This document shows, piece after piece, positions 12,531 to 25,154 of a DNA stretch of 64,000 nt. The DNA comes from Sipunculus nudus (Eukaryota; Annelida; Sipuncula; Golfingiida; Sipunculidae), in assembly GCA_026874595.1 (NCBI GenBank), contig CM049313.1, positions 61,674,659-61,738,658 on the forward strand. Reading direction: 5' to 3'. The position numbers were made by a program, and so were the translations under genes. How positions within the stretch are numbered: position 1 is the first letter of the stretch; each line of letters starts with the position of its first letter. The notes beneath the pieces are model-generated. The model ran no database searches. It saw nothing but the letters and a program-made list of their open reading frames with translations, and was not told the origin of the DNA.

Positions 12531-13469
12531 TGCTTTGTTAGTTTGTTTGTTTGTCTGTTAGCAACATAAGTGAAAAAGTTATGAACAAATATCATGAGAT
12601 TTTCAGGATAATTAGGCGACGCTACATGAATAATTGATTGAAATTTGGGGATGATGAGGATTACCATCAGGATCAAGGAATTTTTTAAAGGAAAATTCTG
12701 CATTTTTGACAATGCCATATGGGGGTAATGAGCTGCAAATTTCTAGTTTAAGTCTGATAACTGCATTGATTTTTGTTATTACAATCTGTGATATGTCTAA
12801 CTGTTGTGGTTTCCGTAAATTTTTTTCTGTGTTCAGGAAATGATGGCTCAAGGAGTACCAAGTTTTGTTAAATATGATGATCACTTGTTTTGAAACTTCA
12901 TTATGTCAGTATTGAAAAAAATATCCATATATGCTGGCTGAAACTAGTGAAAGTTTTATCCAAAAATATTAATTTTAGTGGAATGTTGCTGTGATTTGCT
13001 GAGGGGTCTTTGATCCAATTTGATTATCAATTTTTGCCTTTCGATTTGATCATTCTTGATTTGATTATTGCATACAGTCACAATATTCTGTCAGAGACAC
13101 AAATTAACTAAAATTTTTATTCCTAATGATGCTATAAGATTAAGATTATTATCTACCTGAGAATTTATGCAGATTAAGTAATATTTCAATCTTCTCAGCC
13201 ATTATTGTGCTAATATGCATCTAATGAAGGATATATAAGGGGACTTTCTTTGTTAAATAACAGTGCTGCTTCATCATGTATGCTGCATGTTTATCTGTCA
13301 TTAGGTAAGAACTAGAGACCAAACAGGTTTGAAAATATAATAATTGAAATTAATTGTTTAGTTCATACCTGATTTGATTATTGATTGGTTTCAATTCAAT
13401 GCATCAATTATTTGATGCATTGTTATAGCCCTAATTATAACCCTTCATAATGAAAGTAAAATTATATGA
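12531..13469. other. No gene; possible interspersed repeat at the left
   Basis: Sequence from about 12,536 (GTTTGTTTGTCTGTTAGCAA... with AAAAAGTTATGAACA) has the flavour of a widespread invertebrate interspersed repeat, but ends could not be found. Minus-strand open frames at 12,506-12,884 are not supported as genes. The remainder appears unique. Confidence 0.4.
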
Positions 13470-14117
13470 AACATTGGTGAAAACATGCCTTCCTCAGTGA
13501 AGGCAAAATAGAAGCAAACACTTGTGAAAACATGCCTTCCTCAATGGGGGCAAAATAGAAGCAAACACTGGTAAAAACATGCCTTCCTCAATGAAGGCAA
13601 AGTAGAAGCAAACACTGGTGAAAACATGCCTTCCACAGTGGAGGCAAAATAGAAGCAAACACTGGTGAAAACATGCCTCACTCATTGAAGGCAAAATAGA
13701 AGCAAACACCGGTTAAAACATGCCTTCCTCAATGAAGGCAAAATAGAAGCAAACACTGGTGAAAATATGCCTTCCTCAATGAAGGCAAAATAGAAGCAAA
13801 CACTGGTGAAAACATGCCCTCCTCAGTGAAGGCAAAATAGAAGCAAACACTGGTGTAAATATGTCTTCCTCAATGAAGGAAAAATAGAAGCAAACACTGG
13901 TTAAAACATGCCTCAATCATTGAAGGCAAAATAGAAACAAACACTGGTTAAAACATGCCTTCCTCAGTGGAGGCAAAATAGATGCAAACACTGGTGAAAA
14001 CATGCCTTCCTCAGTGAAGGCAAAACAGAAGCAAACACTGGTGAAAACATGTCCTCCTCATTGAAGGCAAAATAGATGCAAACACTTGTGAAAGCATACC
14101 CTCCTTTGTGGTGGTAA
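13470..14117. repeat. 47-bp minisatellite with a hairpin in each unit
   Basis: About 13-14 tandem copies of a 47-base unit occur, each containing AAAACATGCCTTCCTCA then ATGAAGGCAAAATAGAAG. TGCCTTC and GAAGGCA in each unit can pair around a six-base loop. Copies differ mostly in that loop and at single positions. Minus-strand open frames across the array (13,494-13,709, 13,964-14,167) are by-products of the repeat, since 47 is not a multiple of three and frames are interrupted. Confidence 0.9.
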
Positions 14118-15740
14118 AAAATCCATAGCTCAGAATATATGGAATGACCAACCTTGTGAGCAAACACTGAGGCAGTAATTATTGATCAGCTGCAACAAGA
14201 AAGTGCTCAGAGTGAGTATCTCAGCTTTTTTTAGGCCATTAACCTGCAGACTAAGGTTGGTGGGATCATTACTGGATGGATAGATACTCTTCGCATGGAA
14301 GCTGGTGGTCCCATGTTGATATACTGGTGCTGTCTTTATCATGATGCCAGGCTTCTATAAAGAACAGGATTATGACACATGATGCTGAGCCATTGATCTG
14401 GTGCATCAGTAGTGTAGAAGCAAATCAAACTCAGCAGGTCCAGTTACATCTACTGCAGGGACAGATCCATTATTTAGGAAAGGGAGTGGTCCAACCGAGG
14501 AGGACACTGCATGACAAAACTGAAGAAAGGTCCTCATGTCTTGAAAAGGGAAGGGGATCCACATCACAAATATTAGTCTGAAATTTAAAAAAAAGATAGT
14601 GTGGCTGAAAAAGGGGGGTGTCCAAACCATCTAGGTCCCCCCCCCCCCCCCCCTCCCACGCCAAGATCCACTTGTGTACAATAGTAACATCATCATCTAG
14701 TGGCTGTAGGTTATTGGAAAGCAAGGTGAAACATGTTAGTCCATCCTGAATAAATATTTTCATAAAGTCAAAAATATAATATGCACACACGTTCATTAAT
14801 GTGGATGCTTTGTTTTTGTGGGACAGAAGGTGTCAGATCATGTGGTGAGCTGAGGTAGTCATTGATGTGGCTGCAGTGTTGTTGAGGGACAGATGCTGTC
14901 AGCTTGTGTGATGAGCTGAGACGGTCATTTTCGTGATGACCAGATGATTTTCTATTGTGTTTAAACTGGGATAACCTTGCACAGTAACGTCTCTAAAAAT
15001 TGCTTAAAAAAAAAGAATGCCTTTGTATTTGCCTGGTAAATACAGAGGTACTGCAGATAAAACCAGTAATCGAATCATGATGGGCTGATGATTAATTTAC
15101 TGTGAAGCAAATGGGCTTGATTGGGAGATTAGGGTTTATCCAAGTGGTGTTTTGTATGTGAACCCCTTACTTCATACCTCTTAGTATTCTAATATGAAGA
15201 TTTAATGTTACACTTACAGATATTCGTCAGATGCTGTGTCTAATGTCACCCGTCCAAGGAGACAGCAATCAGTTCAGGTGACAGGGCTGATGAGAACAGA
15301 TCCAGTATGGCTTTGTAAGGGCCAATTACCACACAGACTGAATGAACTCAGTGAATAGAGCTGTCCAAATAAATCAGATAAAATGACATAGATTGAGTGC
15401 TTGATTGTGTAACTGGGCATGCTGTTAAATGTGCACAAACAGCACAAAATGAAGATACACTGTATATTGTTATTGGTATGATTTTATTGTTATAGCCTGT
15501 GGGGCTGAGTGTAACATAATAGACTTACAAACATTAGGTTGCGGTTTCACATCCCATTTGGAAAGTTTTCATGCTCAGACAGCTGGCTATTGTCTTAAAA
15601 TTACCACAAGGGTGCAATCTCTCCAGTGGAAATGAATCAGTAATGGTCATAGATGGAAGGCATATGTAGAAAGTAGAATGAATTACCATCTAGCTGGCTG
15701 TATCAGTGTATTTGATGAATATGACATCATTGGTGATATA
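14118..15740. other. No gene; C run and possible SINE relic
   Basis: A run of 17 C residues lies at 14,637-14,653, close after a G run at 14,613-14,618. Around 15,497-15,560 a GGGGCTGAGTGTAA ... GGTTTCACATCCC arrangement faintly resembles tRNA A and B boxes of a SINE head. Short open frames at 14,372-14,796 overlap on both strands and have no domain. Confidence 0.4.
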
Positions 15741-16528
15741 GTCTGTAGTTTGAAGAACCCTGCATATGGTCTGTAGCCTGAAGAATCACAGTCTGAAGCC
15801 TGATGCATTATTGTTTGTAAGCTGAAAAATCATTGTCAAGCCTGAAGGGTCATGGTCAGTGGCCTGAATAATCACTGTATTTAGCCTAAAGAATCAGTCT
15901 GTAGCCTGAAGAATAATAGTCTTTAGCACACAAAATAATGGCATTTAGCCTAAAGAATCAGTTTGTAGCCTGAAGAATAATGGTCTTTAGCCTGAAGAAT
16001 CATAGTCTTAAGCCCTGAAGAAGCATGCATGGTCATCAGCCTGAGTAATAATGGTCTTCAGTCTGAAGAATAAAGGTCTATAGCCTGAAGAATCATGGTC
16101 TTTAGCTTGAATAATCATTGTTTGTAGCCTGAAGAATAATGGTCTTCAGCCTGAAGAATAAAGGTCTAAAGCCTGGAGAATCATGGTCTTTAGCCTGAAT
16201 AATAATTGTCTTTAGCCAGAAGAATAATTGTCTTTGGCCTGAAGAATCATGGTTTTAAGCCTGAATAATGATGATCTTTAGCCTGAATAATAATGGTCTT
16301 TAGCCTGAAGAATCTAGGTCTTTATATTGAATAATCATGGTCTTTGGCCCGAATAATAATAGTTTTTAGCCCAAAGAATCATGGTCTTTAGCCCAAAGAA
16401 TCATGGTTTGTAGCTTTAAGAAAAATGGTCTTATAGCCTGAAGAATAATGTTCTTTAGTCTGAAGAATCATGGTCTTAAATATGAGGAAATAAGACCATA
16501 GCCTTAAGAAATGATGATCTGTAGCCTG
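15741..16528. repeat. 22-bp minisatellite, about 35 units
   Basis: The unit AGCCTGAAGAATCATGGTCTTT and its variants (AATAATGG, TTGAATAATCATGG) repeat with a 22-23 base spacing across almost 800 bases. Copies are diverged and phase slips occur. No frame is open across it. Confidence 0.85.
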
Positions 16529-17900
16529 TTTAATTAAGTCGATACAAGGTGAAAACACCACAAAGAGAGCATCTGAATAGAGTACTCTGTTCATACAATT
16601 CCTCACAGCAAGATCATGGCTTCTTCAAAGTCTCAGCAACATTTGATTGCATAGAATACTCTGCAAATACCTGTGTCAAGACCATACATATAACCCTTTA
16701 TGTGGAAGAAAGGGGGAGAGGTAGTAAATTGTGACAAACAGCTGCAGGTTGACCTCTGGTTGGGTGCCTGCGCTGCCGACTGGTCTGACCAGCTGACTGA
16801 GGAACTCATTGTTTTTAGTGGATAATCCTTATTTGTTCTCAAGTGTTAATTTGGGAGAAAAATTAATTAAAGCTTTGTGACCCCTGTACATAATTATCCA
16901 GAGTTTTGAGAGCATTTCTTAGTGACTGGAGCAACAGGGGATTGTAAATTTTAAACTCTGCAATTTAATTAATGAAGTCTTGTGAAAATACAAGCAAAAT
17001 GCAGGAGAACTCCAAAAAGATTTTCAAATGATAAATTATACCATGAACATATTCTTGTAAACTATTCCCTATAAATTGTACTGTACAAACTGTTTATTAT
17101 GTGAGTATATATATCTTCAAATTTAAACATACTTGAAGTATAATTTAGCACTAGTTTTTATTTGACATATGGAAATGTTTAAAACTTATAATTGAAAAGA
17201 AAAACAGGTAAAATTAAATGCAATATTTATAGAGGATTGATGTCCTCTTTGGCATTTTTTATTGATTGAAACATAAACATACATAAATACACATATATGC
17301 ACAGACATGTTACAAAAATAGACTTAACAATGTCAAAAATATTCAAATCACATTAGACAAGGAACAGTGTATTGGTTAATAACAGAACATTTAATCCCAA
17401 TCTTTGTTTGAATACATACATGGCTGACAGTATTTATACTTAGAGGATTAGGCAAATGCTTGTTATTAAGTATAATGTTCATGTAAAGGAAACAATTATA
17501 CAGTTCTCTTATTTTAGTGTCTCTATCGATCCTTTCCATTTTTAATGGCATTTCTTTACATTAGAAGAATACATAGAAGGAGGGTGAATTGATTTTTCTC
17601 CTCGTTCTTGTAGGATAAGGTCTCTCACACTCTGGTATTTGAAATCCAGTGATACTGTGGCGAGCTTATGATCACAAAGATTTGTGATATTTGCAAAAAG
17701 GAAGATATGGTAAAAATAAAACCTTAATGAATTAGATGCCTCATCTACACAGTTAAAATAATCATTTATACCATGGCTTGATTGACATCTTGTATTATCT
17801 GCCAAGAGTTCCTAGTCATTTTATTATTCTCATTGATTATCATCAGATTGTGAAGATTTGACAAGCATGTTAAATTACTAATAAAAATGTTTATATACCA
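16529..17900. other. No gene supported
   Basis: Minus-strand open frames at 17,348-17,951 lie close together in different frames and could be a decayed coding relic, but no motif is recognised. The remainder is unique AT-rich sequence. Confidence 0.4.
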
Positions 17901-18147
17901 GGGCTCAACATTAACTTTTGGATAGCACTTGCCCAGTTTTGCAAGTAACATCTAATGTTTACTTGCCCTACAAATATTATTGATTGTATTTAAGAACACA
18001 AAGTTCTTTCTTTAGGCCCTGGGTAAAGGTTTATGTTGGACCCACTTGCCCAGGCGGGTAAGTAGGGGGCAACTTCTAGTTGCCTTGCACTATTTTCTGG
18101 AACTTTCACTTGCCATTGGCATGGCGTTAACAATTAATGTCGAGCCC
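17901..18147. mobile_element. MITE with GGGCTCRACATTAA ends
   Basis: The left end reads GGGCTCAACATTAAC (17,901-17,915). The right end reads GTTAACAATTAATGT then CGAGCCC, ending at 18,147; its reverse complement starts GGGCTCGACATTAA. Inside, ACTTGCCC and GGCAAGT-like phrases also occur in both orientations. The length of 247 bp fits a MITE. A truncated copy is at 12,388-12,530. No clean target-site duplication was found. Confidence 0.65.
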
Positions 18148-20452
18148 AGTATACTCTATGTAGGTAATTGTTTGGTAAGACCACAAAAAATGGAACTCTT
18201 TGCAAAACACTGAAAAAGAGAAAACTGACAAAATTTAATCCCACAAATATAAAGACATCCACAGTATATATTAATAATTAAGTCTGACATTCTTTGAATT
18301 GAATTGTTTGTAATCCTGTTGGTGACTGCAACTGCTTCCTGCGTACTTTACATTCAGACAGATAAGAGACAAAGTTTTATTGTTATTGCCAGACAACAAA
18401 TACCACTGTTTTTTTTATACCTGGAAGTGATATTTCATTCCGAATGAGCTCATTGTCATGCTCAGCGTTCTATTAGATTTGTTTATCCTGTTTGGTATTA
18501 TGGGATGGAATATTTATCTGTGTCATGGGCCACACCTAAATTAGTGTGTACATGCATAAAAAAAAGAAAAATGAGGAAAATTACCTGAGATCTTTTCCTT
18601 TTTACATCTTTTAAAAGTCTAATAATTTAATGCTATATTATGTGAATAATAAAAGAAAAAATTTAAATTTTTTTATGTTCATTTGGTTGTATTCTTCTGT
18701 ATCAAACCTTTCCCCATAGCTGAATAACATTTATTTCTAAATCTTCATAGAAAACTTACAGAATGTCCTCAGTTCGGCAAAATTAGCCAGCTAGGATAGA
18801 CTGTTTTAAGCACATAACCATGTCACATTATTAACTGATTAAGAGATTAGACGAAATAATTGATGCAAAGTAATTTCCTCTCAGTGGAGGATGACATTTG
18901 GCATTCAGTTCCAGCATACAAATTACATCCTTGAAAGACTGATAAATTGAATTCTTTGGCGAATCCATTTAGACCCATACCTTTATGGGGGGAATAAAAG
19001 AAATGTATGGCATATCTAACATGGGCATAAGTGATGGGCCGAAGCTGTATTAAAAAAGACTGCTTGCATCGGGAGGTTTTGATAAAGGAGACCAGTTGAT
19101 TTCTTCACCAGGAAATGACATCATCATTATTCTGATCATGAATCTTACTTGTTTTTAGTTTCATTATGGTAAAAGGAGTCTCTTGTAGAGTCTTTTCTTG
19201 GCTTGTAGGCAGCCTTTGTCTGGGCTTTGACAGCCCACTATAGATACCTTGGTCTTGCCCAGTTCCTTTGGGAGGCGGTGGCTGTCATTGAATCGTATAC
19301 AGAGTACAAATGAAATGTCAGCCTGAAGAGATTGCAGTCTGCCTTCCCTGTGTGAATGATTGTTTACCAGGGCTCTTCATTTGCATAATAAATGAAAATT
19401 TAATGTGAGCCGTCATTAACAGAAGTCTGTCAAATTGTCAAAAAATATAATAATAATGTGATGAAAGAGATAAAAATATTGACAGTCTGTTTATATATAT
19501 ATATATATATTTAGTTTTAACCATATCCATGCAGGGCAAAAATGGCTGTGAGGTAAACCTCTGTTTACAATCACCATTCTGTTACCCTCTTTGTTTTATG
19601 CTTTATTGCTGCTCTATGAAATTGCAAAGATCTGAAATCCTACTATGGCCGAGTTTTCAGCAAAATAGGTATGGTCACCCAAGAGTATTATTCAAGCTTC
19701 TTTTTCGCTGTTACAGGTCCAATTACCAACAAACTCTCTTGACAGACATATTTTTGAGAGTGACCTGAAGAGTCTTTTAGTTACATTTCCAACCCTGACT
19801 TATTAATTTCTCGCAAACATTTGAAAAACTTTTATTTACCAAACTACCATTAGTCCAGGGGGGGGGGGGGGGGGACTCAAACCTAGACATAGTAAGTCAC
19901 ATTTCAGAATTAAAGTCTTGGTCTCCCTGTAACAGAAAAAAAATGTAATTTGAGGTGCAAATGTACACTTGCTTACCAGGTAACTTTTTACACTTCTTGG
20001 ATAAGATTCACATACATACTCAAAGGCTTAAATAAATCAAACCCTTTATTGACTCATTCCATACAGAGGAACATATGTAGCAAATAATCATGAATTACAT
20101 GATAAAGTACCTGTAAAGGCATACATCACCAAACCATAGCCAGGTTTCTGAGACCAAAAATATTAGGATGTTAATTTTTTCAGACTCTTTCCCCACAAGG
20201 GTCAGACCTGTACCAGGCAAAGTCCCCGGCCTCCCACCCCACAGACCCAGTGTTTACTCCTCCCCCTGTTGGAAACCCGGTACCGTAGAACTAGTGGAAC
20301 CTCTGAAACCTTCTTATTTCTAACTTTGGATGATAAAACCAGCATGCTGATTTATTTGTGAAGGGACCAGTATCATATTAAAGCTGTTTGTAGCCGGTGC
20401 CAGTCTGTGATGAATTATTGATGGTGTCCTAAATCTATTACCTATACCTCCA
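18148..20452. other. No gene; short AT and G runs
   Basis: An AT run lies at about 19,492-19,511 and a run of 17 G residues at 19,858-19,874. The open frame at 19,529-19,768 has no supporting motif. Nothing else is recognised. Confidence 0.45.
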
Positions 20453-20670
20453 GTGTAGGTTGGTAAGCAAACTTTTGTTACAATGATTGAGGAGGCAGTT
20501 GTTTGTCCGTTTTTTACCCTCACTCGTGCTTCCAGAGCAGGTGTGGCCTGGGTGCGGGTTGATCTCAGTACCGCTAGATCCATCAGCAGGGATGTATTTA
20601 TTATAATGAACTTCCAAAACAGACTCTTCATTGTAATCCGGCAGACATTGGTGATTGATAAATCTATTTA
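20453..20670 (-). other. Unassigned open stretch, possible exon
   Basis: On the minus strand two frames are open through this stretch. One (up to 20,631) includes STRTQATPALEARVRVKNGQ. The other includes PDYNEESVLEVHYNKYIPAD and HPGHTCSGSTSEGKK. The GC content is above that of the flanks. Donor-like GAG|GTATAG and TAG|GTAATA lie at the minus-strand 3' side, but no convincing polypyrimidine acceptor precedes it. A plus-strand frame is also open. It may be an exon, an old transposon fragment or chance; no family is recognised. Confidence 0.2.
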
Positions 20671-20760
20671 GTTTATACTATAGCATATAACTGGCTGTTC
20701 TTGTGTTGGGACAGGCCTGCACCACTTTAGCCAGGTTTGTCCAGGATGCGTTTATAGTAG

Positions 20761-21100
20761 GTTCACAGATATACTGTAGGCTAAACATTCTGATAGTAGG
20801 ATTATAGGTGTACTGTAGTTTCATAAATTCTGATGGAAGGATTACAGGTAAACTGTAGTTTCAAAAACTTTGTTAGAAGGATTACAGAAATACTGTAGTT
20901 TCAAAAACTCATATAGGATTAAAGTGCTGTGTAAAGAGCGTAGATTACAGATAAACTGTAGTTTCAAAAACTGTGATAGTTAAGGATTACAGGTATACTG
21001 TAACTTTAAAAACTCTGATAGCAGGTTTACAAATATACTGTAGGTTCAAAAACTATCATAGTAGGATAACATGTTTACTCTAGTTTTAAAAATTATAGGT
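20761..21100. repeat. 40-bp minisatellite, about 8 units
   Basis: The unit GATTACAGGTATACTGTAGT followed by TTCAAAAACTCTGATAGTAG repeats with a 40-base period. One unit near 20,910-20,945 carries an insertion of about 23 bases. Confidence 0.85.
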
Positions 21101-22279
21101 ATTCTGTGATTTCAGGATAGTTGTGTCATGGTAGGAAAGTCATGTTTATGCAGTAACTGGAAATTAATATTTGACAGAAGTTATTCAAACCCTAAATGTT
21201 CATATATATTGATGTGAGGACATAGTCTATTTAAAATAGGATTATGACATGTACAATAAATGAACTTGGCCTTGAAAAGGTCCATTTTAAGTGGAAATGA
21301 CATGAGGTATCTTTAGAAAGGGTACAGATGCAATGTTCTGAAAATCTGTGTGACTGAAGGTCTTGGATATCCTTTTCCTGTTTTTGTGCCATTTAAACCT
21401 CCATTACTACATATATACTTGGCTGCCAGTTTACAAACATTATAAGCAATATAATATATTCAGAACCAATTGATGGACTGGTCTTTTTCAACTTTAGTGT
21501 GGGACTTGGAGCATAAATATGATCAGAGGATAAAATCTACAAAATGGAACCAAGACCTACTAATCACTGCTGCTAAACAACAGTATTACATGTGAGCAGT
21601 ATAACTCACATACTGTCAGATTGATGGATTTCTCAAGGACATAGTTTGATATATACCCAAAGCCCAGCAGGCAACTTTCAGACACTGGGCAAGTCATTTG
21701 CATGATATTTCAAGCCCCTTAGGCAATTTTGCAGGTGTTATTGTCAAGCCCAGCCCTAATCAAATTACATATAATTGTTGTTATTGGTACATTTATATCT
21801 TGGAAAATTTATATCTTAGTCACGTTCAATGGATTGGCAATGAAGAGATCCTGTATGAGTGTTCACTCATAGGGGTAAAGATAAAGCTTAATATGATAAT
21901 ATGAAGATAAGTAAAGTAAAACCTAACAGTTAATTAGCCAATTAATATCATCAAATTAAGTTACTTTCCCCCAATGGGACTTTTTTGGACTCCATAAATT
22001 TCTGAGTAAAATACAGTTGGTTTCTTTTCTGTTGCAATTTGTTCCTGATTCAACCCTATTTCTACAAGACCATCTTTGAATTAAATTATGCATTTATGCA
22101 TATTCCAACATGTGGATCAGAGCCTCATGTTTGCCAGGTTTAAATAAAATTTATATGTTGCATGAACAAAACTACCAGTACCAGTCAGTACATTTGCTTC
22201 AAAGGAAGGAGGCCTATTCATAGAGGGCATGGCCAATGTCTGGTACTGCTCCATTGCTATGCATATCTAATTTGTTGGT
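21101..22279. other. No gene supported
   Basis: Around 21,660-21,760 phrases GCCCAGCAGGCAACTTTC and CTGGGCAAGT are reminiscent of the GGGCTC-type MITE at 17,901, but ends are missing. The rest is unique AT-rich DNA. Confidence 0.4.
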
Positions 22280-23100
22280 TGAATAAAATAAGTACACCAT
22301 CTTTGCAGTACAATTATGAATAATTATGCAAAAATCATAAATTAAAAACATATGTTTGTTAATTGGACAGCATAATTGTTGTGCTACAGGAATCTTTGCA
22401 GTACAAATATGTATAGTTTAAAAAAAAATATTAAAAAATATGTTTGTTAATTGGTCTGCATATTGTTGTGCTGCATAAATCTTTGAAGTACAAATATGTA
22501 TAATTAAGAAAATATATAAATTAAAAAAAATGTCCTGCATAATTGTTGTGCTACAGAAATGTTTGCAGTACAAATATAAATAGTTAAAAATTAATTAAAA
22601 ACATATGTTTGTAACTTGGCCAGCATGATTGTTATGCTACAGAAATCTTTGCAGTACAAAGATTTATAGTTACAATAGATTTGTTAATTAAAAACAAGTT
22701 TGTTAATTGCCCAGCATCATTACTGTGCTTCAGAAATCTTTGCAGTACAAATATGTAAAGTAAAAAATATTAAATTTAAAACATATGTTTTTATATTAGC
22801 CAGTATAATTGTTGTGCTACATAAATCTTTGAAGTACAAATATGCATTATTAGAAAAAAATATAAATTAAAAACATATGTTTCTAACTTGGCCAGCATAA
22901 TTATATTGTGCTACAGGAATCTTTGGAGTACAAACATGTATAGTTACAATAAAATTGTGAATCAAAAACATATGTTTGTAAAATGGCCAGCATAATTATT
23001 GTACTTCAGAAATCTTTGCAGTACAAATATGTATAATTAAAAAAAAATTAAAAACATATGTTTGTAAAATGGCCAGAGTAATTGATGTGTTACAGAAATG
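22280..23100. repeat. Tandem array of about 90-bp units, 9 copies
   Basis: AATCTTTGCAGTACAAATAT recurs near 22,301, 22,393, 22,481, 22,561, 22,647, 22,738, 22,827, 22,921 and 23,014 (spacing 80-94). Each copy also carries GCCAGCATAATTGTTGTGCT and AAAAACATATGTTTGT. Length varies through the A-rich linker. Confidence 0.85.
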
Positions 23101-23886
23101 TTTTGTTGCACCAGTGAATTCTAAGGTTTATCAGTGCCTGGGTAAAAAACAGTTTAAAAGTATGGTGATCAATTTCTGTTCTGGTATATGTGCCTAAAAA
23201 TGTATAACATTACACTGTATAAAAGCTTTAACTCAGATTGCTTGCTGTGTGGAGTATTAAAGAAAGAGACTACCTGATTTTAAATGTATCTTTGTCAAAA
23301 GAACAAACAGCTGAAGGAGGTCTGATAGTATTTCAGTGTCCAGGTTGCTGGGAGTTTGCTGTGACATTTGGCTCTACAGATCACTCTGCTTTTAAAATGA
23401 CACCAACAGGAGATGTGTCCTGACATTGAAGGATATTCTGTCTCCAGCCTTTGTGATACTGGATATGCCTGTTAGATTAATACTGTTATTAATATGGAAA
23501 ACTTTAATATTTCATTGAAAGCATTTGATGGTGTTATGCAGGGCCCAGGGCTCTTACATCATTACAGTTCCTGAGAGTTGCCCTATGTGATAGAAATCTG
23601 AGCACATATTTGCACTTTGCAATATTGCCAGCTTGAGAGCTGTGCAGGCATTTAGAAAAAGCAAAGAATAAATATTAAAATCTCTTACTAGATTGAGCTT
23701 TATCTAATATTCAGTATCCTCACTGGTACTGGGTAAAAGCCATATGAATTTGTACTTAACCAATTTTAAAGCATAATATTATATATATTCACATTAATCA
23801 GTGTGGAAGCGTTAATTTTTTTTTTCATATATATTAATTTATTATTATTGCTACATACCATTGCAAGGGCTCAAACATGATCTTGA
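23101..23886. other. No gene supported
   Basis: An open frame at 23,238-23,423 (plus) includes CPGCWEFAVTFGSTDHSAFK and follows a TTTCAG-like context in part, but lacks a donor and has no recognised family. It is treated as chance. Confidence 0.35.
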
Positions 23887-23888
23887 TA

Positions 23889-24900
23889 CAGTAGAGCACC
23901 AAATTTCGGAAAGCGTTATGGGACAAGCTTTTCTTTCGGAAAAAAAGAATTTTCAGAAATTGGGTCGAGGGTCTAGGGCCATTTTCGTACGACAGTTAAT
24001 GATTAACTGAACGCAATATTACTGAGGGAATACGGTGTTCCTTTTCAACCCATGTAATTTACACCCTGAACTTATAAAATATCGGATTTATTGCAGAGAT
24101 TGACAGGTGAAACCTATTTAACCTGTTTTTATGATACTTGTATGCCATTTTTCAAACAATATTCACGGGAGCGAAAGGTCAAATGACATCGCCATTATTG
24201 TAGCTCAGTTTGTTTCTTTAACAGCCCGCAGGTGGCACCAGTGCAGCACGCATAACTCAAGTCTGTTTTCTTTTCTTTGATTCTATATCTCTAGCAAGTG
24301 ATCGAAAGATGATCATGTTCGATTGGTGTTCTTTTTTTACAGTAAAATTGAAATGATGAATAAGCTGAATAATGGTGAGTTTAAGTAAGTGACACAATTT
24401 CTCTCTCGGAATGAATTGGATGGCAAGGCCCGCGTGCTATGGCCTGACATCTAAACTTACTTGAGCACAAGCGATGTGCGAATGATACCTTACCAATACT
24501 CTTGCAAGTAAACTGCTACGTTGTTTTGCCTGACATTCCAGCCCAAGCAGACGATCTGTGCTTGCTTGAGTACAAAAGAGATATGGTTGATAATTCACAA
24601 GTGCTCATGAATAAACTGCTCAGCCTCTTACTAGGGGTAAACAGAGCCTGGCGTTGTGCGACTAGCTGTGGTTATCACACCTTTGCCCTGGCGACAGGAT
24701 CGGCCCAGAACTAATTAATTAGGGTCACCACTCGGCTTAACCACCTGACTGCAGGCCATTGTGACTCGTAATAACAGAAATTCATTTGAGGTGTTTACAT
24801 GAATGAAAAATATTTTGGAAATATGAATAAATTTTCAGTTCCCCATTTTAAATTTTGGAAAAACAAATTTTCGGAAATTCGGAAATTAGGCGCTCTACTG
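23889..24900. mobile_element. Non-autonomous pogo/Tigger-like DNA element
   Basis: The left end CAGTAGAGCACCAAATTTCG begins at 23,889 and the right end, read on the other strand, is CAGTAGAGCGCCTAATTTCC from 24,900. Both are flanked by TA (23,887-23,888 and 24,901-24,902). CAGT... ends with a TA target are typical of the pogo/Tigger branch of Tc1-mariner (family knowledge). TTTCGGAAA and TTTCGGAAATTCGGAAAT are subterminal repeats. The 1012-bp length and absence of a transposase frame indicate a non-autonomous copy. The open frame at 24,502-24,714 has no transposase motif. Confidence 0.7.
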
Positions 24901-25154
24901 TACTTACATATTTGTATTACTTCTATATTTTCCAGTCTTTACAGGGAAACCAATTTTACAGAATCAGCACCATGGAATAAATCTAATAGGAAACAAAAAT
25001 GGTTCTCAGAGATCACATATGGACCTCCTCCAAAATCTAGATCACTAAATTTGGAAAAGTACCTGGGTCTGATAAAACTGTTAATGTGTAGTAAAGATTG
25101 ATCACAACCGGCCATACAGGCTCCTACGGCCTGTTTACATTCAAATGATGCGCA

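Noticed and set aside
13470-14117. CRISPR-like array
   Set aside because: The repeats are directly tandem with no unique spacers, and the context is an animal genome.
13494-14167. Cys/Phe-rich minus-strand peptides
   Set aside because: They are translations of the 47-base minisatellite; the period is not a multiple of three and frames break at every drift.
17348-17951. Decayed LINE on the minus strand
   Set aside because: Several short frames are adjacent, but none shows reverse transcriptase or endonuclease motifs, and no 3' tail was found.
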